DNA of 64,000 nt, taken from assembly GCA_018656555.1 (NCBI GenBank), contig JABHZQ010000023.1, positions 66,875-130,874 of the forward strand, read 5' to 3'. This document shows, in pieces, positions 1-9,018 of the stretch. Origin of the DNA: an archaeon. GTDB lineage: Archaea > Nanobdellota > Nanobdellia > SCGC-AAA011-G17 > GW2011-AR17. The translations under genes and the position numbers were made by a program. Each line of letters begins with the position of its first letter. Within the stretch, counting starts at the first letter, position 1. The notes under the pieces are model-generated. The model did not search any database. It was not told the DNA's origin and worked only from the letters and a program-made list of their open reading frames with translations.

Positions 1-479
1 TTCTTCATTGCAAATAAATATCCAGAACAAACTATGAATTTACCTTTATTAACATATTTTCTTCTAGTATCATGAGCACCAAGATCAGTCAACAAATGAG
101 AAAAATAACCCAACATAGAAGCTCTAGAGTTTATTGAAACTGGCCGCCCAGTAACCGCACCAACCCCTTTCTTATTCAATTTTTTCATTAATTCTTCAAT
201 AGCATTATTACTTACATGTACATCTCCATCAGTTAGAATAATCTTATCTCCTCTTGCTTCCTTAAAACAAATATTCAAAGCAATTGGCTTTCCCTTCCCT
301 GGATCCTCAACATGCCTTACATTATACTTAGAATAACTATCAACTACTTTCTTTGTACCTTCATCAGGACAAGCAACTAAGATCTCAAAATCTTCATCAA
401 CTTTTTGATTAAGAAAACACTCAATTGCCCTTCCCACAGTTTTCTCTTCCTTATATGCAGTAATAATAATAGTAATCAT
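1..479 (-). CDS. Family 2 glycosyltransferase, 3' end beyond the window
   Basis: The frame is open from an ATG at 479 to the window edge, giving 159 residues of the N-terminal part. It begins with a GT-A type nucleotide-binding strand (MITIIITAYKEEKTV) and has a DGD metal/nucleotide-sugar motif at residues 84-86, as in cellulose-synthase/hyaluronan-type GT2 enzymes. It should transfer a sugar from a nucleotide or lipid donor on the cytoplasmic face; the acceptor is unknown. Its ATG overlaps the TGA of the upstream radical SAM gene (ATGA), so it is the third gene of an operon GT4 - radical SAM - GT2. Whether C-terminal membrane segments follow cannot be seen. Confidence 0.85.
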   Translation of the reverse strand, partial: MITIIITAYKEEKTVGRAIECFLNQKVDEDFEILVACPDEGTKKVVDSYSKYNVRHVEDPGKGKPIALNICFKEARGDKIILTDGDVHVSNNAIEELMKKLNKKGVGAVTGRPVSINSRASMLGYFSHLLTDLGAHDTRRKYVNKGKFIVCSGYLFAMK

Positions 480-1867
480 TTTTCAACAATCTTCTTTACT
501 CCTTTCTCAATCAATTTGGATCTTAATCTTGTGTACAATGGAACTTTTGTAAACTTCTTATCAATCAAGTCAATATAAGCTCTCTTCTTATTTGTCTTCT
601 TATACACCCTAAACCCAAACTTATCTCTTATCCTCTTTAATTGTTTTACTGTAAAATTAGGATGTTCCACATTTGAAGATTGAAAATAAGATTTTGAATC
701 AGTTTCCTTTAACCAATCATTCTCTTTACACAAATCATACAACTTTGTACCCTTAAAAGCATTAAAAATAGAAACTCCCACATAATCAGGTTGTATTTTC
801 TCATTAAGTTCAATAGTTTTCTTAATACTTATTCCATCCTCATAAGGAATCCCTATCATGTTAAAAGCATAAGTCTTCAATCCTGCTTCTTTAGCCCATT
901 TAAATGTATTAATTATCTGCTCATCTGTTTGATTTCTTGATAAAATAGTATTTCTGATATAAGGATCACCCGATTCAATACCAATAGAAACCCTAATACA
1001 CCCTGCCTGTTTCAATAATCTAAAATCTTCTTTAGTTACAGCATTAACTCTAGCATTAATATAAAATGGAATTCCAACCTCTTGAGGATATCTTTCTGCA
1101 AATTCTCTCAACCTTTCCTTATTCAAAGTAAAAGTGTCGTCGTAAAACTCAATTTCTTTTATTTTATAATTATTCTTTACATCCTTTATTTCTTTTAATA
1201 AATTGTGAATTGATCTAAATCTAAGGTACTTTCCTTTTCCTTTATACTTCTCAATTAAAACTTTGTTAATACAATAAGAACACTCAAAAGGACAACCCTT
1301 ACTTGAAATAAAAGTAGCTAATCCCCTATTTGAATTGATATAGTTTTGATAATCAAATATTTCCCTATCGGCAAAAGGAAGCTTATCTAAATCTTGACTC
1401 AATCTCCCAATCTCATTCTTAATTATCTTCCCTTCATATTTATACCAAAGATTTTTTGTCTCAAACTTACTTCCACCCTTTTCCAATTCCTTAAGAAGTT
1501 CTACAAAAGAATACTCTGATTCCCCTATTGCAGCCACATCAAAACAATCTTGCTCTAAAATATCTTCAGGAGCAATTGTTGCATGATAACCCCCACAAAC
1601 TATTGGAATAAGTTTTACCTTCTTAATTATTTTACAAATCTTAACTGCATTATCCAAATCATTTGTTGCTGCTGTTACCCCTACAACATCCGGATCAAAA
1701 GTTTTAATTAACTCAATTATCTCCTTTTTCTTAGGTTTCTTAAAAGTAGTATCTAAAAGCCTTACTTCATGCTTATTCTGTTTTAACAAAGAGGATATGA
1801 TAGCTAAACCTATAGAAATATCCTTTGGCGATTCTACAACATTAGGGTATATCAAAAGTACTTTCAT
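476..1867 (-). CDS. B12-binding-type radical SAM protein
   Basis: 463 residues. An N-terminal Rossmann-like cobalamin-binding-type domain (about 1-130; MKVLLIYPN start, VCGGYH near 90) is followed by a radical SAM barrel with the 4Fe-4S ligands C192, C196 and C199 in GCPFECSYC. A GIESG motif lies further on. Such proteins often methylate or rearrange unactivated carbons; no DxHxxG base-off motif is visible, so B12 use is uncertain. It overlaps by 4 nt both the upstream GT4 gene and the downstream GT2 gene, so its substrate is probably part of a surface glycan or its lipid carrier. The substrate cannot be named. Two relatives lie at 7589-8968 and 9019-10392. Confidence 0.9.
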   Translation of the reverse strand: MKVLLIYPNVVESPKDISIGLAIISSLLKQNKHEVRLLDTTFKKPKKKEIIELIKTFDPDVVGVTAATNDLDNAVKICKIIKKVKLIPIVCGGYHATIAPEDILEQDCFDVAAIGESEYSFVELLKELEKGGSKFETKNLWYKYEGKIIKNEIGRLSQDLDKLPFADREIFDYQNYINSNRGLATFISSKGCPFECSYCINKVLIEKYKGKGKYLRFRSIHNLLKEIKDVKNNYKIKEIEFYDDTFTLNKERLREFAERYPQEVGIPFYINARVNAVTKEDFRLLKQAGCIRVSIGIESGDPYIRNTILSRNQTDEQIINTFKWAKEAGLKTYAFNMIGIPYEDGISIKKTIELNEKIQPDYVGVSIFNAFKGTKLYDLCKENDWLKETDSKSYFQSSNVEHPNFTVKQLKRIRDKFGFRVYKKTNKKRAYIDLIDKKFTKVPLYTRLRSKLIEKGVKKIVEK

Positions 1868-3012
1868 TTTTTTAGTATCTCTTCCTTGTAAATATCAAGG
1901 GTCTCCTCCGCTATTTGATCCCAAGTATAACCTTTTACCTTCTTTTTATTATTTTCTGAGAACATCTTCGCTAATTTAGGATCATCTAATATTCTTAATA
2001 TATATTCCTTCATCTTCTTTCTATCACCATGTTTAAACAAAAACCCATTTATTCCACTTGTAACCTCATAAGGAATACCATTTACAGGGGTTGTAACTAT
2101 TGGTAACCCTGAAGCCATAGCTTCAAAAATGGTTAAAGGTAGTCCTTCCCTATATGAAGGTAATACATAAACATCAGCAGCCTGATAGAGTTCTGGATTC
2201 TTTTCATAGATCCATTTCCCTAAAACATGTATTCTTGGATGATCCTTTACGATTCCCTTTACCCTATCCATCAATCCTTCATCCGGCCCAACAATTGCAA
2301 ATTCCATATCTTTCCTTTCCTTAGCAATATCAACAGCAACCTCTGCAAAATGATGAGGAGACTTTGTTGGATGTAATCTTCCATAGAACAATACAAGTTT
2401 TCTTTTTGGGTCTTGCATAAATGATTTTTTTGTAGGATTATCCTTGACTTTCTTAAACAAAGATTTAGCCATTCCATTATGTAAAACCTTTATTTTCTTC
2501 TCTTTTACATATTTTTTTAGAACAGGTATCTCCCAAGGAGTAATTGCTATAATTCTATCACACAAAGGAAATGAAATATAGTTGAAAAAATTATCAGTAA
2601 AAAACAAAGCAAATCTAGCTGGCCAAGGTCTAAACTTGTCAGTCCAAGGACAATGAGTTGTGTGGATATGTGGAACACCTTTTAGTTTTGCAATAATTCC
2701 TGCAAATAAAACATAATCATGAGCACCAACATGAGAATGGATAATATCATACTTCTTAGTTATTAAATCCCAAATAACTCCTGGAAATATATGAGTATTA
2801 AAAGATAATCTTAACCAATATCTAGATCTATAAACTCTAACTCCATCTATTATCTCAAATTTCTTCTTAATTCTTTTATATTTATCACAATCACAGCAAA
2901 AAACATCCACTTTATGGCCTTGCTTTATATACTGTTTTGCAAGAACTTCAATCACTTTTTCCACTCCACCAATTGTTGGAAGATAGAACATACTAACTAT
3001 TGCTATTCTCAT
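1864..3012 (-). CDS. Family 4 glycosyltransferase
   Basis: 382 residues with the GT-B layout. The N-terminal acceptor domain opens MRIAIVSMFYLPTIGGVEK with the glycine-rich turn. The C-terminal donor domain has the E-X7-E motif of GT4 enzymes at E289 and E297 (REGLPLTIFEAM). It is a retaining, cytosolic or membrane-associated enzyme using a nucleotide sugar. It is the first gene of a minus-strand operon and overlaps the radical SAM gene by 4 nt. A TATA box (3035-3042) is centred about 26 nt before the ATG, which argues for a leaderless mRNA and supports this start. Donor and acceptor sugars are unknown. Confidence 0.92.
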   Translation of the reverse strand: MRIAIVSMFYLPTIGGVEKVIEVLAKQYIKQGHKVDVFCCDCDKYKRIKKKFEIIDGVRVYRSRYWLRLSFNTHIFPGVIWDLITKKYDIIHSHVGAHDYVLFAGIIAKLKGVPHIHTTHCPWTDKFRPWPARFALFFTDNFFNYISFPLCDRIIAITPWEIPVLKKYVKEKKIKVLHNGMAKSLFKKVKDNPTKKSFMQDPKRKLVLFYGRLHPTKSPHHFAEVAVDIAKERKDMEFAIVGPDEGLMDRVKGIVKDHPRIHVLGKWIYEKNPELYQAADVYVLPSYREGLPLTIFEAMASGLPIVTTPVNGIPYEVTSGINGFLFKHGDRKKMKEYILRILDDPKLAKMFSENNKKKVKGYTWDQIAEETLDIYKEEILKK

Positions 3013-3034
3013 AATTAAATTTTTGGAAAATCTT

Positions 3035-3042
3035 TTTATAAA
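3035..3042 (-). promoter_or_regulatory. TATA box for the GT4 gene starting at 3012
   Basis: On the minus strand TTTATAAA is centred about 26 nt before the ATG at 3012, the spacing expected between an archaeal TATA box and the transcription start. The mRNA would begin at or next to the start codon. Confidence 0.6.
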
Positions 3043-3076
3043 TATTGTGTAGGGGTAATATTTCTTTAATAAACAT

Positions 3077-3083
3077 TATAAAG
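3077..3083 (+). promoter_or_regulatory. TATA box for the GT4 gene starting at 3105
   Basis: TATAAAG is centred about 25 nt before the ATG at 3105. This spacing favours that ATG over an in-frame TTG at 3090, which would lie upstream of the predicted transcript start. It forms a divergent pair with the box at 3035-3042. Confidence 0.6.
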
Positions 3084-3104
3084 AGATAGTTGAATCTAGA
3101 TTCT

Positions 3105-4244
3105 ATGAAAATTGGGTTTATGACTAATTACTTCTATCCAGCTACTGGAGGTATGGAAGAATTAAATTTTAATCTTGCCAAAGAACTAGTTAAACAAGGT
3201 CATGAAGTTCATGTATTCACTTCTGATAGAAAAGATGGAAAAATCTTCAAAAAAGAAGAAAACATCAAAGGTGTAAGAATCCACAGAAGCAGATTATGGT
3301 TCAAATACAAATATTACTTAAAATTCAATCCAGGAATTGCATTCAAACATCTAAAGTACAATCTTGATGTTCTACACTTCCAAAGTATTGGTTTCATTTT
3401 CCAAGATTTAGCACTAGTCCTAAGAAGAATATTCACAAAAACAATGGTGATTGACACCCCCCATGGTCCTTTCATGGCCCTAGACAAATATCCTTGGTGG
3501 CAAACCATTCTAAGAAACATCTATACAACAATAGAATATCCTATTAACAAATTATATCATAAATCAGTTCAAGATAACCCCAAACAATATCCTTGGATGG
3601 AAAAATATGGATTCAAAAAAGGAACAATAACATTTATTCCACCTTGCTTACCTAATAATATATATGACAAAGCTAAAGGAAATGAATTAAAAAATAAACT
3701 TAAAGACAAGTTTGTTATCAGCTATCTAGGAAGAGTTCAAGAGTACAAAGGTTTAGAACAAGTTGTTAGAGTTCTCCCAGATCTAATAAAAGTAAATCCA
3801 AATGTAGTATTTCTTGCAATGGGTGGAGAAGTGGCTGGAGAATATAACAGATTAAAAAAAATTGCCAAAGAACTAAATGTAGAAGATCATTTAATAATTG
3901 CAGGAAGAGTTTCTGATGATGAAAAACTCCAAGGCCTTGACACTTCTGAAGTATTCATCCTACCTAGTGAGTGGGAAGCCTTTGGAATAGTTCTTGTTGA
4001 AGGTATGGCAAGGAAATGTGCAGTAGTTTCTAGTAAAACTGAAGGTGGAAGATTCTTAGTAAGTGAAAAAGAAGGTTTCTTGTATGACTATAAAGATTTA
4101 GACCAACTAAAGAAATGCCTTTTGAAGTTAATTGAAGATGAAAAATTAAGAGATAAACTAAAAGAACACAACTTCAAGAAAGCTGAAAATTATTTGGTAA
4201 AAAACCTAGTTAAAGACTTCGAGAGACTATATGCTGAAAAATAG
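3105..4244 (+). CDS. Family 4 glycosyltransferase
   Basis: 379 residues from the ATG at 3105 (MKIGFMTNYFYPATGGMEEL). An in-frame TTG at 3090 would add five residues but falls before the predicted leaderless transcript start. The protein is GT-B: the N-terminal glycine-rich loop (ATGG) and the C-terminal E-X7-E-type region (SEWEAFGIVLVEGM) typical of GT4. It probably adds a sugar to a lipid-linked glycan at the inner face of the membrane. It diverges from the GT4 at 1864-3012, to which it is similar in layout, and is followed 35 nt later by a large membrane protein with its own promoter. Confidence 0.92.
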   Translation: MKIGFMTNYFYPATGGMEELNFNLAKELVKQGHEVHVFTSDRKDGKIFKKEENIKGVRIHRSRLWFKYKYYLKFNPGIAFKHLKYNLDVLHFQSIGFIFQDLALVLRRIFTKTMVIDTPHGPFMALDKYPWWQTILRNIYTTIEYPINKLYHKSVQDNPKQYPWMEKYGFKKGTITFIPPCLPNNIYDKAKGNELKNKLKDKFVISYLGRVQEYKGLEQVVRVLPDLIKVNPNVVFLAMGGEVAGEYNRLKKIAKELNVEDHLIIAGRVSDDEKLQGLDTSEVFILPSEWEAFGIVLVEGMARKCAVVSSKTEGGRFLVSEKEGFLYDYKDLDQLKKCLLKLIEDEKLRDKLKEHNFKKAENYLVKNLVKDFERLYAEK

Positions 4245-4248
4245 GAAA

Positions 4249-4260
4249 CTTTATTAAAAG
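4249..4260 (+). promoter_or_regulatory. TATA box for the membrane protein gene at 4280
   Basis: CTTTATTAAAAG is centred about 25 nt before the ATG at 4280, consistent with a leaderless transcript. It lies directly after the preceding stop codon. Confidence 0.55.
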
Positions 4261-4279
4261 TTTTAATTTAAGATTCCTT

Positions 4280-5977
4280 ATGACTTTAAATTCTTTTAAA
4301 GAGCTTTATAAGAATAAGTTAGTTCTAATCTTATTAATTGTTATCTTAGGTCTTGGTATTTTTCTAAGAGTTTATGGTGTTGGAGATGTAGGATTAAACA
4401 ATGATCAGATAGCCACAGTCCCAACTGGACTAGTCTGGTACTATCCTCATGACTACTATCCAGGATTGGCTAGCCAAGCAGAACCAGCATTAGGAAATTT
4501 CTTCATGGCTTCAGGCTGTATGCTATCTGGTGAGGATTTCTCAGGTGTTACTGAAATCATTCCTAACTTCTATCCTGGAAGAGCTGAATTATTTGGCCAA
4601 GAAATAGTAGATGCCACAACCCACTGTAGAATCCCAGGAATTATTTTCTCAATTCTATTCCTACTTGGATTTTCCATTTTCCTTTTCTTATTCATAGATA
4701 AATATGCAGCATTATTCGGAACTGCATTCATTGCATTCAACAGGTTAATACTAAACTACAGTACAGCACTACATGTAGACATCTTCTTATACTTCTTCCT
4801 AATCTGTGCATTTATTTTCCTTTGGTTAGCATTTAAATCAGTTAAAGCATCTAACAAAGAAACACTTTACTTTGTTATCTCAGGTATTTTCCTAGGACTA
4901 TCCTTCTCAGTAAAAATGCCTGCAGCACTATGGATTTTATTTGGTGGATTTATCATCCTATTCAAATACAGAGTAGAAATATTATACTACTTCAAAGATC
5001 TTTTCAAAAAATACTTAGAAAATGTATCAAAAGAAAGCTTAAAGTATGGAAAATTAATAAGAAACTTACTATTCTATTCCATTGGAGTCATAGCTACTCT
5101 TTTCTTCACATTTGAATTCAGCCTAAGTAATATATTCCTAGTCTTTGATACTTACAGAGCCTACAACAGTGATGTATCTTCATTCATTCTAAACTGGGAT
5201 CTATTCAGCTATCTAAACAACTTCCTATTCTCTTTCAACCTATTTGATCTAGTTATATTCCTTGGAGCTATCTATGTATTTTACAAGATATTAGTTAAGA
5301 AGAACAAAACCCAATTTGAACAATTCATACTATTACTTTGCTTACCTTTAATCCTAGCCCTACTATTCACAAACACATTACAATTAGCAAGAGTATTCCT
5401 ATCTTTTGCATTCATAATCTTCATATTAATGTCCCTGGTATTCTCTGAAAGCTATGGAATTATAAAAAAGAAAAAAATTATCCTACCCTTACTAATACTC
5501 TACATTGTATTTTCTTTTGTAGCTGTATTCCAAATGGCACCCTACTACTGTAGTACTTGTTCATTCTACTGTGATAAAATAGGAGATGGTTGTTATAATC
5601 CATTAATTGCTGGATACGGAGTCAAACCAACAGCAGAATTTCTAATAGAAAACATGGAAGAAGATGAATCTTTCATTAACTTTGGAACAAGTATGATCTT
5701 CTTCTATGTTAATCCAGAAGAAGAAGCTTACAACTATATGTGGAGAGAATCTTATAATGAACAATTTGGTCACAGACCCAATTTCATAGAATGGGCTAAT
5801 TATTACACTTATGAAGATAGAACCTTAAGATATGCAGTTGTTTTCCTTTCAGTAGAACCAAATGACGATCCATCATATGTAGAATTTGACAACATCTACA
5901 CACCAAACGAAATAATACAAATAAATGATATAGATGCAGTAGAAATATATGATCTAACTAATCTCATTCCTTCTTAA
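4280..5977 (+). CDS. Multi-spanning membrane protein, GT39/PMT-like glycosyltransferase candidate
   Basis: 565 residues. An N-terminal TM segment (about 12-32) is followed by an extracytoplasmic loop with acidic residues (GLNNDQIA, near 35-42), where PMT/ArnT-type GT-C enzymes carry their catalytic Asp. About ten further TM helices and a soluble C-terminal part (from about 430) follow. Such proteins transfer sugars from polyprenyl-phosphate donors outside the membrane. The fold assignment is from topology and context, not from a diagnostic motif. Its end overlaps by 24 nt the convergent FkbM gene. A CSTCSFYCDKIGDGC segment after the last TM is Cys-rich and likely extracytoplasmic. Confidence 0.72.
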   Translation: MTLNSFKELYKNKLVLILLIVILGLGIFLRVYGVGDVGLNNDQIATVPTGLVWYYPHDYYPGLASQAEPALGNFFMASGCMLSGEDFSGVTEIIPNFYPGRAELFGQEIVDATTHCRIPGIIFSILFLLGFSIFLFLFIDKYAALFGTAFIAFNRLILNYSTALHVDIFLYFFLICAFIFLWLAFKSVKASNKETLYFVISGIFLGLSFSVKMPAALWILFGGFIILFKYRVEILYYFKDLFKKYLENVSKESLKYGKLIRNLLFYSIGVIATLFFTFEFSLSNIFLVFDTYRAYNSDVSSFILNWDLFSYLNNFLFSFNLFDLVIFLGAIYVFYKILVKKNKTQFEQFILLLCLPLILALLFTNTLQLARVFLSFAFIIFILMSLVFSESYGIIKKKKIILPLLILYIVFSFVAVFQMAPYYCSTCSFYCDKIGDGCYNPLIAGYGVKPTAEFLIENMEEDESFINFGTSMIFFYVNPEEEAYNYMWRESYNEQFGHRPNFIEWANYYTYEDRTLRYAVVFLSVEPNDDPSYVEFDNIYTPNEIIQINDIDAVEIYDLTNLIPS

Positions 5978-6808
5978 CAATAAATTAGTATGTTTATCAC
6001 CAGGACAAATCTTCATAATACCTTCAATATCAGAATTATACACTCTTCTTTTCTTCTCATCAATCACTTGAAAATTAAATCCCATTTCACTTAACCTCTC
6101 CAAAAAAATCCTTGGATCATGACCACACTTCTTAATTCCATTTGGCCAAAACTCAGTTAACACAATAATATTTTCATTAGCCAAAGTCTTTTCCATGCCA
6201 TCTAAAGCTAAAAACTCAGAACCTTGAATATCCATTTTAATCAAATCAATCTTCTCATTAACAAAATCATCAATCCTAACAGTCTCAATATCAATAGAAT
6301 CTCTTCCCTCACCAGAATCAAACACTTGGTGATCTCCCCTATGTTCCTCACAAATATACAACTTCCCACTCCCAGTCTCATTAGTTACAGCCTTTTTTAT
6401 AGGAATTATATTTTTAGTATTATTCTTCTCAATATTCTTAACAAGCAAACCATAATTATCTTCTTCTGGCTCAAAAGCATAGATCTTACCACTCTCACCA
6501 ATCCGATTATGTGCAATAAAAGAATAATAACCCAAATTAGCACCAATATCCAATATTTTCATATCTTTTCTTAATAATTTCTGATACAAACTTGATTCAA
6601 ACCCTTCTAAAAGATTATATCTCCATAGAATAATAGCCAATAATCTATCAATAGTCCGACCATACATAGTATAACCCTTCATTTTTAGACCAATAGGTTT
6701 CTTCAAATTAATATGTTTAAGAACATGTTTCACAACCTTTCTCAGTCTCTGAGATGCTGCAATTGTAAATGCAATATCTTTTATTGGTTTAAATATAAGC
6801 TTTAACAT
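5954..6808 (-). CDS. FkbM-family SAM-dependent methyltransferase
   Basis: 284 residues. The SAM-binding motif I is DIGANLGYYS (87-96), followed by FEPE (112-115) and the FkbM signature KMDIQGSE. FkbM-family enzymes typically O-methylate sugars or polyketides. Lying among glycosyltransferases, this one probably methylates a sugar of the surface glycan. The ATG is preceded by a TATA-like TATTTAAAAATG sequence (6829-6840) about 28 nt upstream. The 3' end overlaps the convergent membrane protein gene by 24 nt. Confidence 0.9.
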   Translation of the reverse strand: MLKLIFKPIKDIAFTIAASQRLRKVVKHVLKHINLKKPIGLKMKGYTMYGRTIDRLLAIILWRYNLLEGFESSLYQKLLRKDMKILDIGANLGYYSFIAHNRIGESGKIYAFEPEEDNYGLLVKNIEKNNTKNIIPIKKAVTNETGSGKLYICEEHRGDHQVFDSGEGRDSIDIETVRIDDFVNEKIDLIKMDIQGSEFLALDGMEKTLANENIIVLTEFWPNGIKKCGHDPRIFLERLSEMGFNFQVIDEKKRRVYNSDIEGIMKICPGDKHTNLLLRRNEIS

Positions 6809-6872
6809 TTCTCTTTGAAATTACTTGACATTTTTAAATATTGTTGTTTAAATAAAGAGTCCACCACAGAAA

Positions 6873-6885
6873 CTTTTATTAATAG
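6873..6885 (+). promoter_or_regulatory. TATA box for the GT2 gene at 6906
   Basis: CTTTTATTAATAG is centred about 26 nt before the ATG at 6906, consistent with a leaderless start for this GT2 - radical SAM unit. Confidence 0.55.
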
Positions 6886-6905
6886 AGGATATATCTTTCT
6901 CTCCA

Positions 6906-7586
6906 ATGAATAAGCACAAAGTTACCATTGTTATACCTACTTATAATGAAGAAAAGATGATTAAAGAGGTCATTGAGAAGGTTAGACCTCATGGAGATCA
7001 TGTTCTTGTTGTTAGTGCTAAGAAATCTACAGATAGAACTGCAGAAATTGCTAAATCTATGGGTGTAGAAGTCATTGTAGATAATGGAAAAGGAAAAGGA
7101 GAGGGGATGAGATGCGCCATTAAACACATTCAGGAGGGACTTATTGTCTTTATTGACGCTGATGGATCACATATACCAAAAGATATACCTTCTATTGTAG
7201 CACCATTACAAGCTGATGAAGCAGATATGGTTATTGCTTCTAGATTTATGGGTGGTAGTGAAGAATTACATGGAGATTTTGATAAATTCTTAAGAATGTT
7301 TTTTAGTATGGGTATTGCCCAAATCATAAATTGGAGATTTAACCAAAAAATCCAAGATACACAAAATGGTTTTAGAGCAATAAAAACAGATGTTGCTAAG
7401 AGATTAAAGTTAGAATCTAATATTTTTGATATTGAAACTGAAATGTGTATGAGATGTTTTAAGAATAAATATAGAATTTTAGAGGTTCCAAGTAGAGAAT
7501 TAAGTAGAAGATATGGTGAATCTGGAATCAGTTTATGGGGAATGGGTTATATTTATGCTTGGAGAGTATTTAAGAATCTATTTTGA
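6906..7586 (+). CDS. Family 2 glycosyltransferase, DPM1/DPG-synthase-like
   Basis: 226 residues, close to the length of dolichyl-phosphate mannose/glucose synthases without a membrane anchor. It has IPTYNEE (10-16), a KGKGEGMR substrate loop (62-69) and the metal-binding D84-x-D86 (FIDADGSH). The later QDTQNGFRAI resembles the conserved acceptor region of this group. It likely makes a polyprenyl-phosphate sugar that the GT39-like membrane proteins nearby could use as donor. The downstream radical SAM gene starts 2 nt after its stop, or overlaps it if a TTG start is used, so the two are cotranscribed. Confidence 0.88.
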   Translation: MNKHKVTIVIPTYNEEKMIKEVIEKVRPHGDHVLVVSAKKSTDRTAEIAKSMGVEVIVDNGKGKGEGMRCAIKHIQEGLIVFIDADGSHIPKDIPSIVAPLQADEADMVIASRFMGGSEELHGDFDKFLRMFFSMGIAQIINWRFNQKIQDTQNGFRAIKTDVAKRLKLESNIFDIETEMCMRCFKNKYRILEVPSRELSRRYGESGISLWGMGYIYAWRVFKNLF

Positions 7587-7588
7587 AA

Positions 7589-8968
7589 ATGAAAGTTCTT
7601 GTTTTGAATCCACCAGTGAAAGGAGTGAAGTTTAGCAGAGATGGTAGATGTCAAAGTGAAGAAAACACTTGGCTAGACACCTTTCCACCTACAGCATTAA
7701 TCAGTATTGCTGGTGCAGTTCGTGAAAAGTATAATCTTAAACTAATAGATTGTATGGGTTCTGATATTAATTATGAGTCTTGTTTAGAATTAGTAAAAAA
7801 ATTCAATCCAGATTTCACTATTGTAAATACTTCTACTCCAACTATAGATACAGATGTAGAAGTTGCAAGAAGAATAAAAGAAAAAACAAATTCTAAAATT
7901 ATGATGTATGGAGAGCATGTTACCTCTCAAACCCATAAATTATTTGAAAAATATCCAAAGATTATTGACTTTGCAATTAGAGGAGAACCAGAAACTCCAA
8001 TTATGAAAGTTTTAGAAGGGAATCTAAAAGCAGAAGGTGTTGCCACTCTCACTCATGATGGAGGAGTTTGGATTGAACCAAATCTAGATGATTTACCTTT
8101 CCCTGCTTATGATTTACTCCCTAGATATAAATATCCATTAAGTGGAGAAGATTGGATGTTTGTAAGATCTGGAAGAGGATGTCCCTATGAATGTATCTAT
8201 TGTGTTATGCCACTTTTAGGAGCTAGAAGAACCAGATACCATTCTGTAGATTATATGATTAAACAAATGAAATGGTTAGCAAATGATCTAAACATTAAAA
8301 CCTTCATGTTCTGGGATGAGCTAGCCACACTAAACAAAAAAAGAATGATTGAACTCTGTAAGAAGATGAAAGGTATTGGCTTAGCAAAAAAATGCAAATG
8401 GTTCTGTACAACAAGAGTAGATCTATTTGATGATGAACTAGCTAAATACATGAAAATGGGTGGCTGTACAATGATTACCTTTGGTGTTGAATCTGGTTCT
8501 CAAAAAGTTTTAGACTTCTCGAAAAAAGGAAGTACTATTGAACAAGCTAGAAAATCTGTTAAGATTGCCAGAAAACATGGATTTAAAACTATTGGCCATT
8601 TTATTCTAGGATTACCTACTTCAACTGAAGAAGATTTACAAAAAACAATTGACCTATCTAAAGAATTAAAATTAAATTTTGTTCAATTCTACATTGCTAC
8701 TCCCTTTCCTGGAAGTGAATTCTTTGAAATGGCAAAGAAAAATGGATGGTTTGTTGAAGACAACTGGGAAAAGATAGAACAAGGCACTGTTGCTGTTTCC
8801 TATCCAGATTTAAGTGCTGAAACAATCCAAAAATATAGAAGAAAAGCATATAGAAGTTTTTACATGAGACCCTATGCAGTCTATTCCTTATTAACCTCTA
8901 TTTCTCCAAGAGTATTAATAAAACTCCCCGGATATATTTTGAAGTTTTTTGGTTGGATGAAAAAATAG
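7589..8968 (+). CDS. B12-binding-type radical SAM protein
   Basis: 459 residues from the ATG at 7589 (MKVLVLNPPVKG). An in-frame TTG at 7583 overlapping the upstream stop is the alternative. The N-terminal cobalamin-binding-type domain carries a long insertion-like stretch after NPP, as in other such proteins. The radical SAM cluster ligands are in RGCPYECIYC, followed by GVESGS. It is translationally linked to the GT2 gene and followed by a second member of the family, with a fresh TATA box between them. A carbon-modifying role on a lipid or sugar is inferred from family and context only. Confidence 0.9.
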   Translation: MKVLVLNPPVKGVKFSRDGRCQSEENTWLDTFPPTALISIAGAVREKYNLKLIDCMGSDINYESCLELVKKFNPDFTIVNTSTPTIDTDVEVARRIKEKTNSKIMMYGEHVTSQTHKLFEKYPKIIDFAIRGEPETPIMKVLEGNLKAEGVATLTHDGGVWIEPNLDDLPFPAYDLLPRYKYPLSGEDWMFVRSGRGCPYECIYCVMPLLGARRTRYHSVDYMIKQMKWLANDLNIKTFMFWDELATLNKKRMIELCKKMKGIGLAKKCKWFCTTRVDLFDDELAKYMKMGGCTMITFGVESGSQKVLDFSKKGSTIEQARKSVKIARKHGFKTIGHFILGLPTSTEEDLQKTIDLSKELKLNFVQFYIATPFPGSEFFEMAKKNGWFVEDNWEKIEQGTVAVSYPDLSAETIQKYRRKAYRSFYMRPYAVYSLLTSISPRVLIKLPGYILKFFGWMKK

Positions 8969-8985
8969 AATTTAAGCATCAAAAA

Positions 8986-8994
8986 CTATATAAA
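8986..8994 (+). promoter_or_regulatory. TATA box for the radical SAM gene at 9019
   Basis: CTATATAAA is centred about 28 nt before the ATG at 9019, so this gene probably has its own leaderless transcript even though the gene before it runs in the same direction. Confidence 0.55.
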
Positions 8995-9018
8995 CACATT
9001 TTTCAAAGTCTATAAATT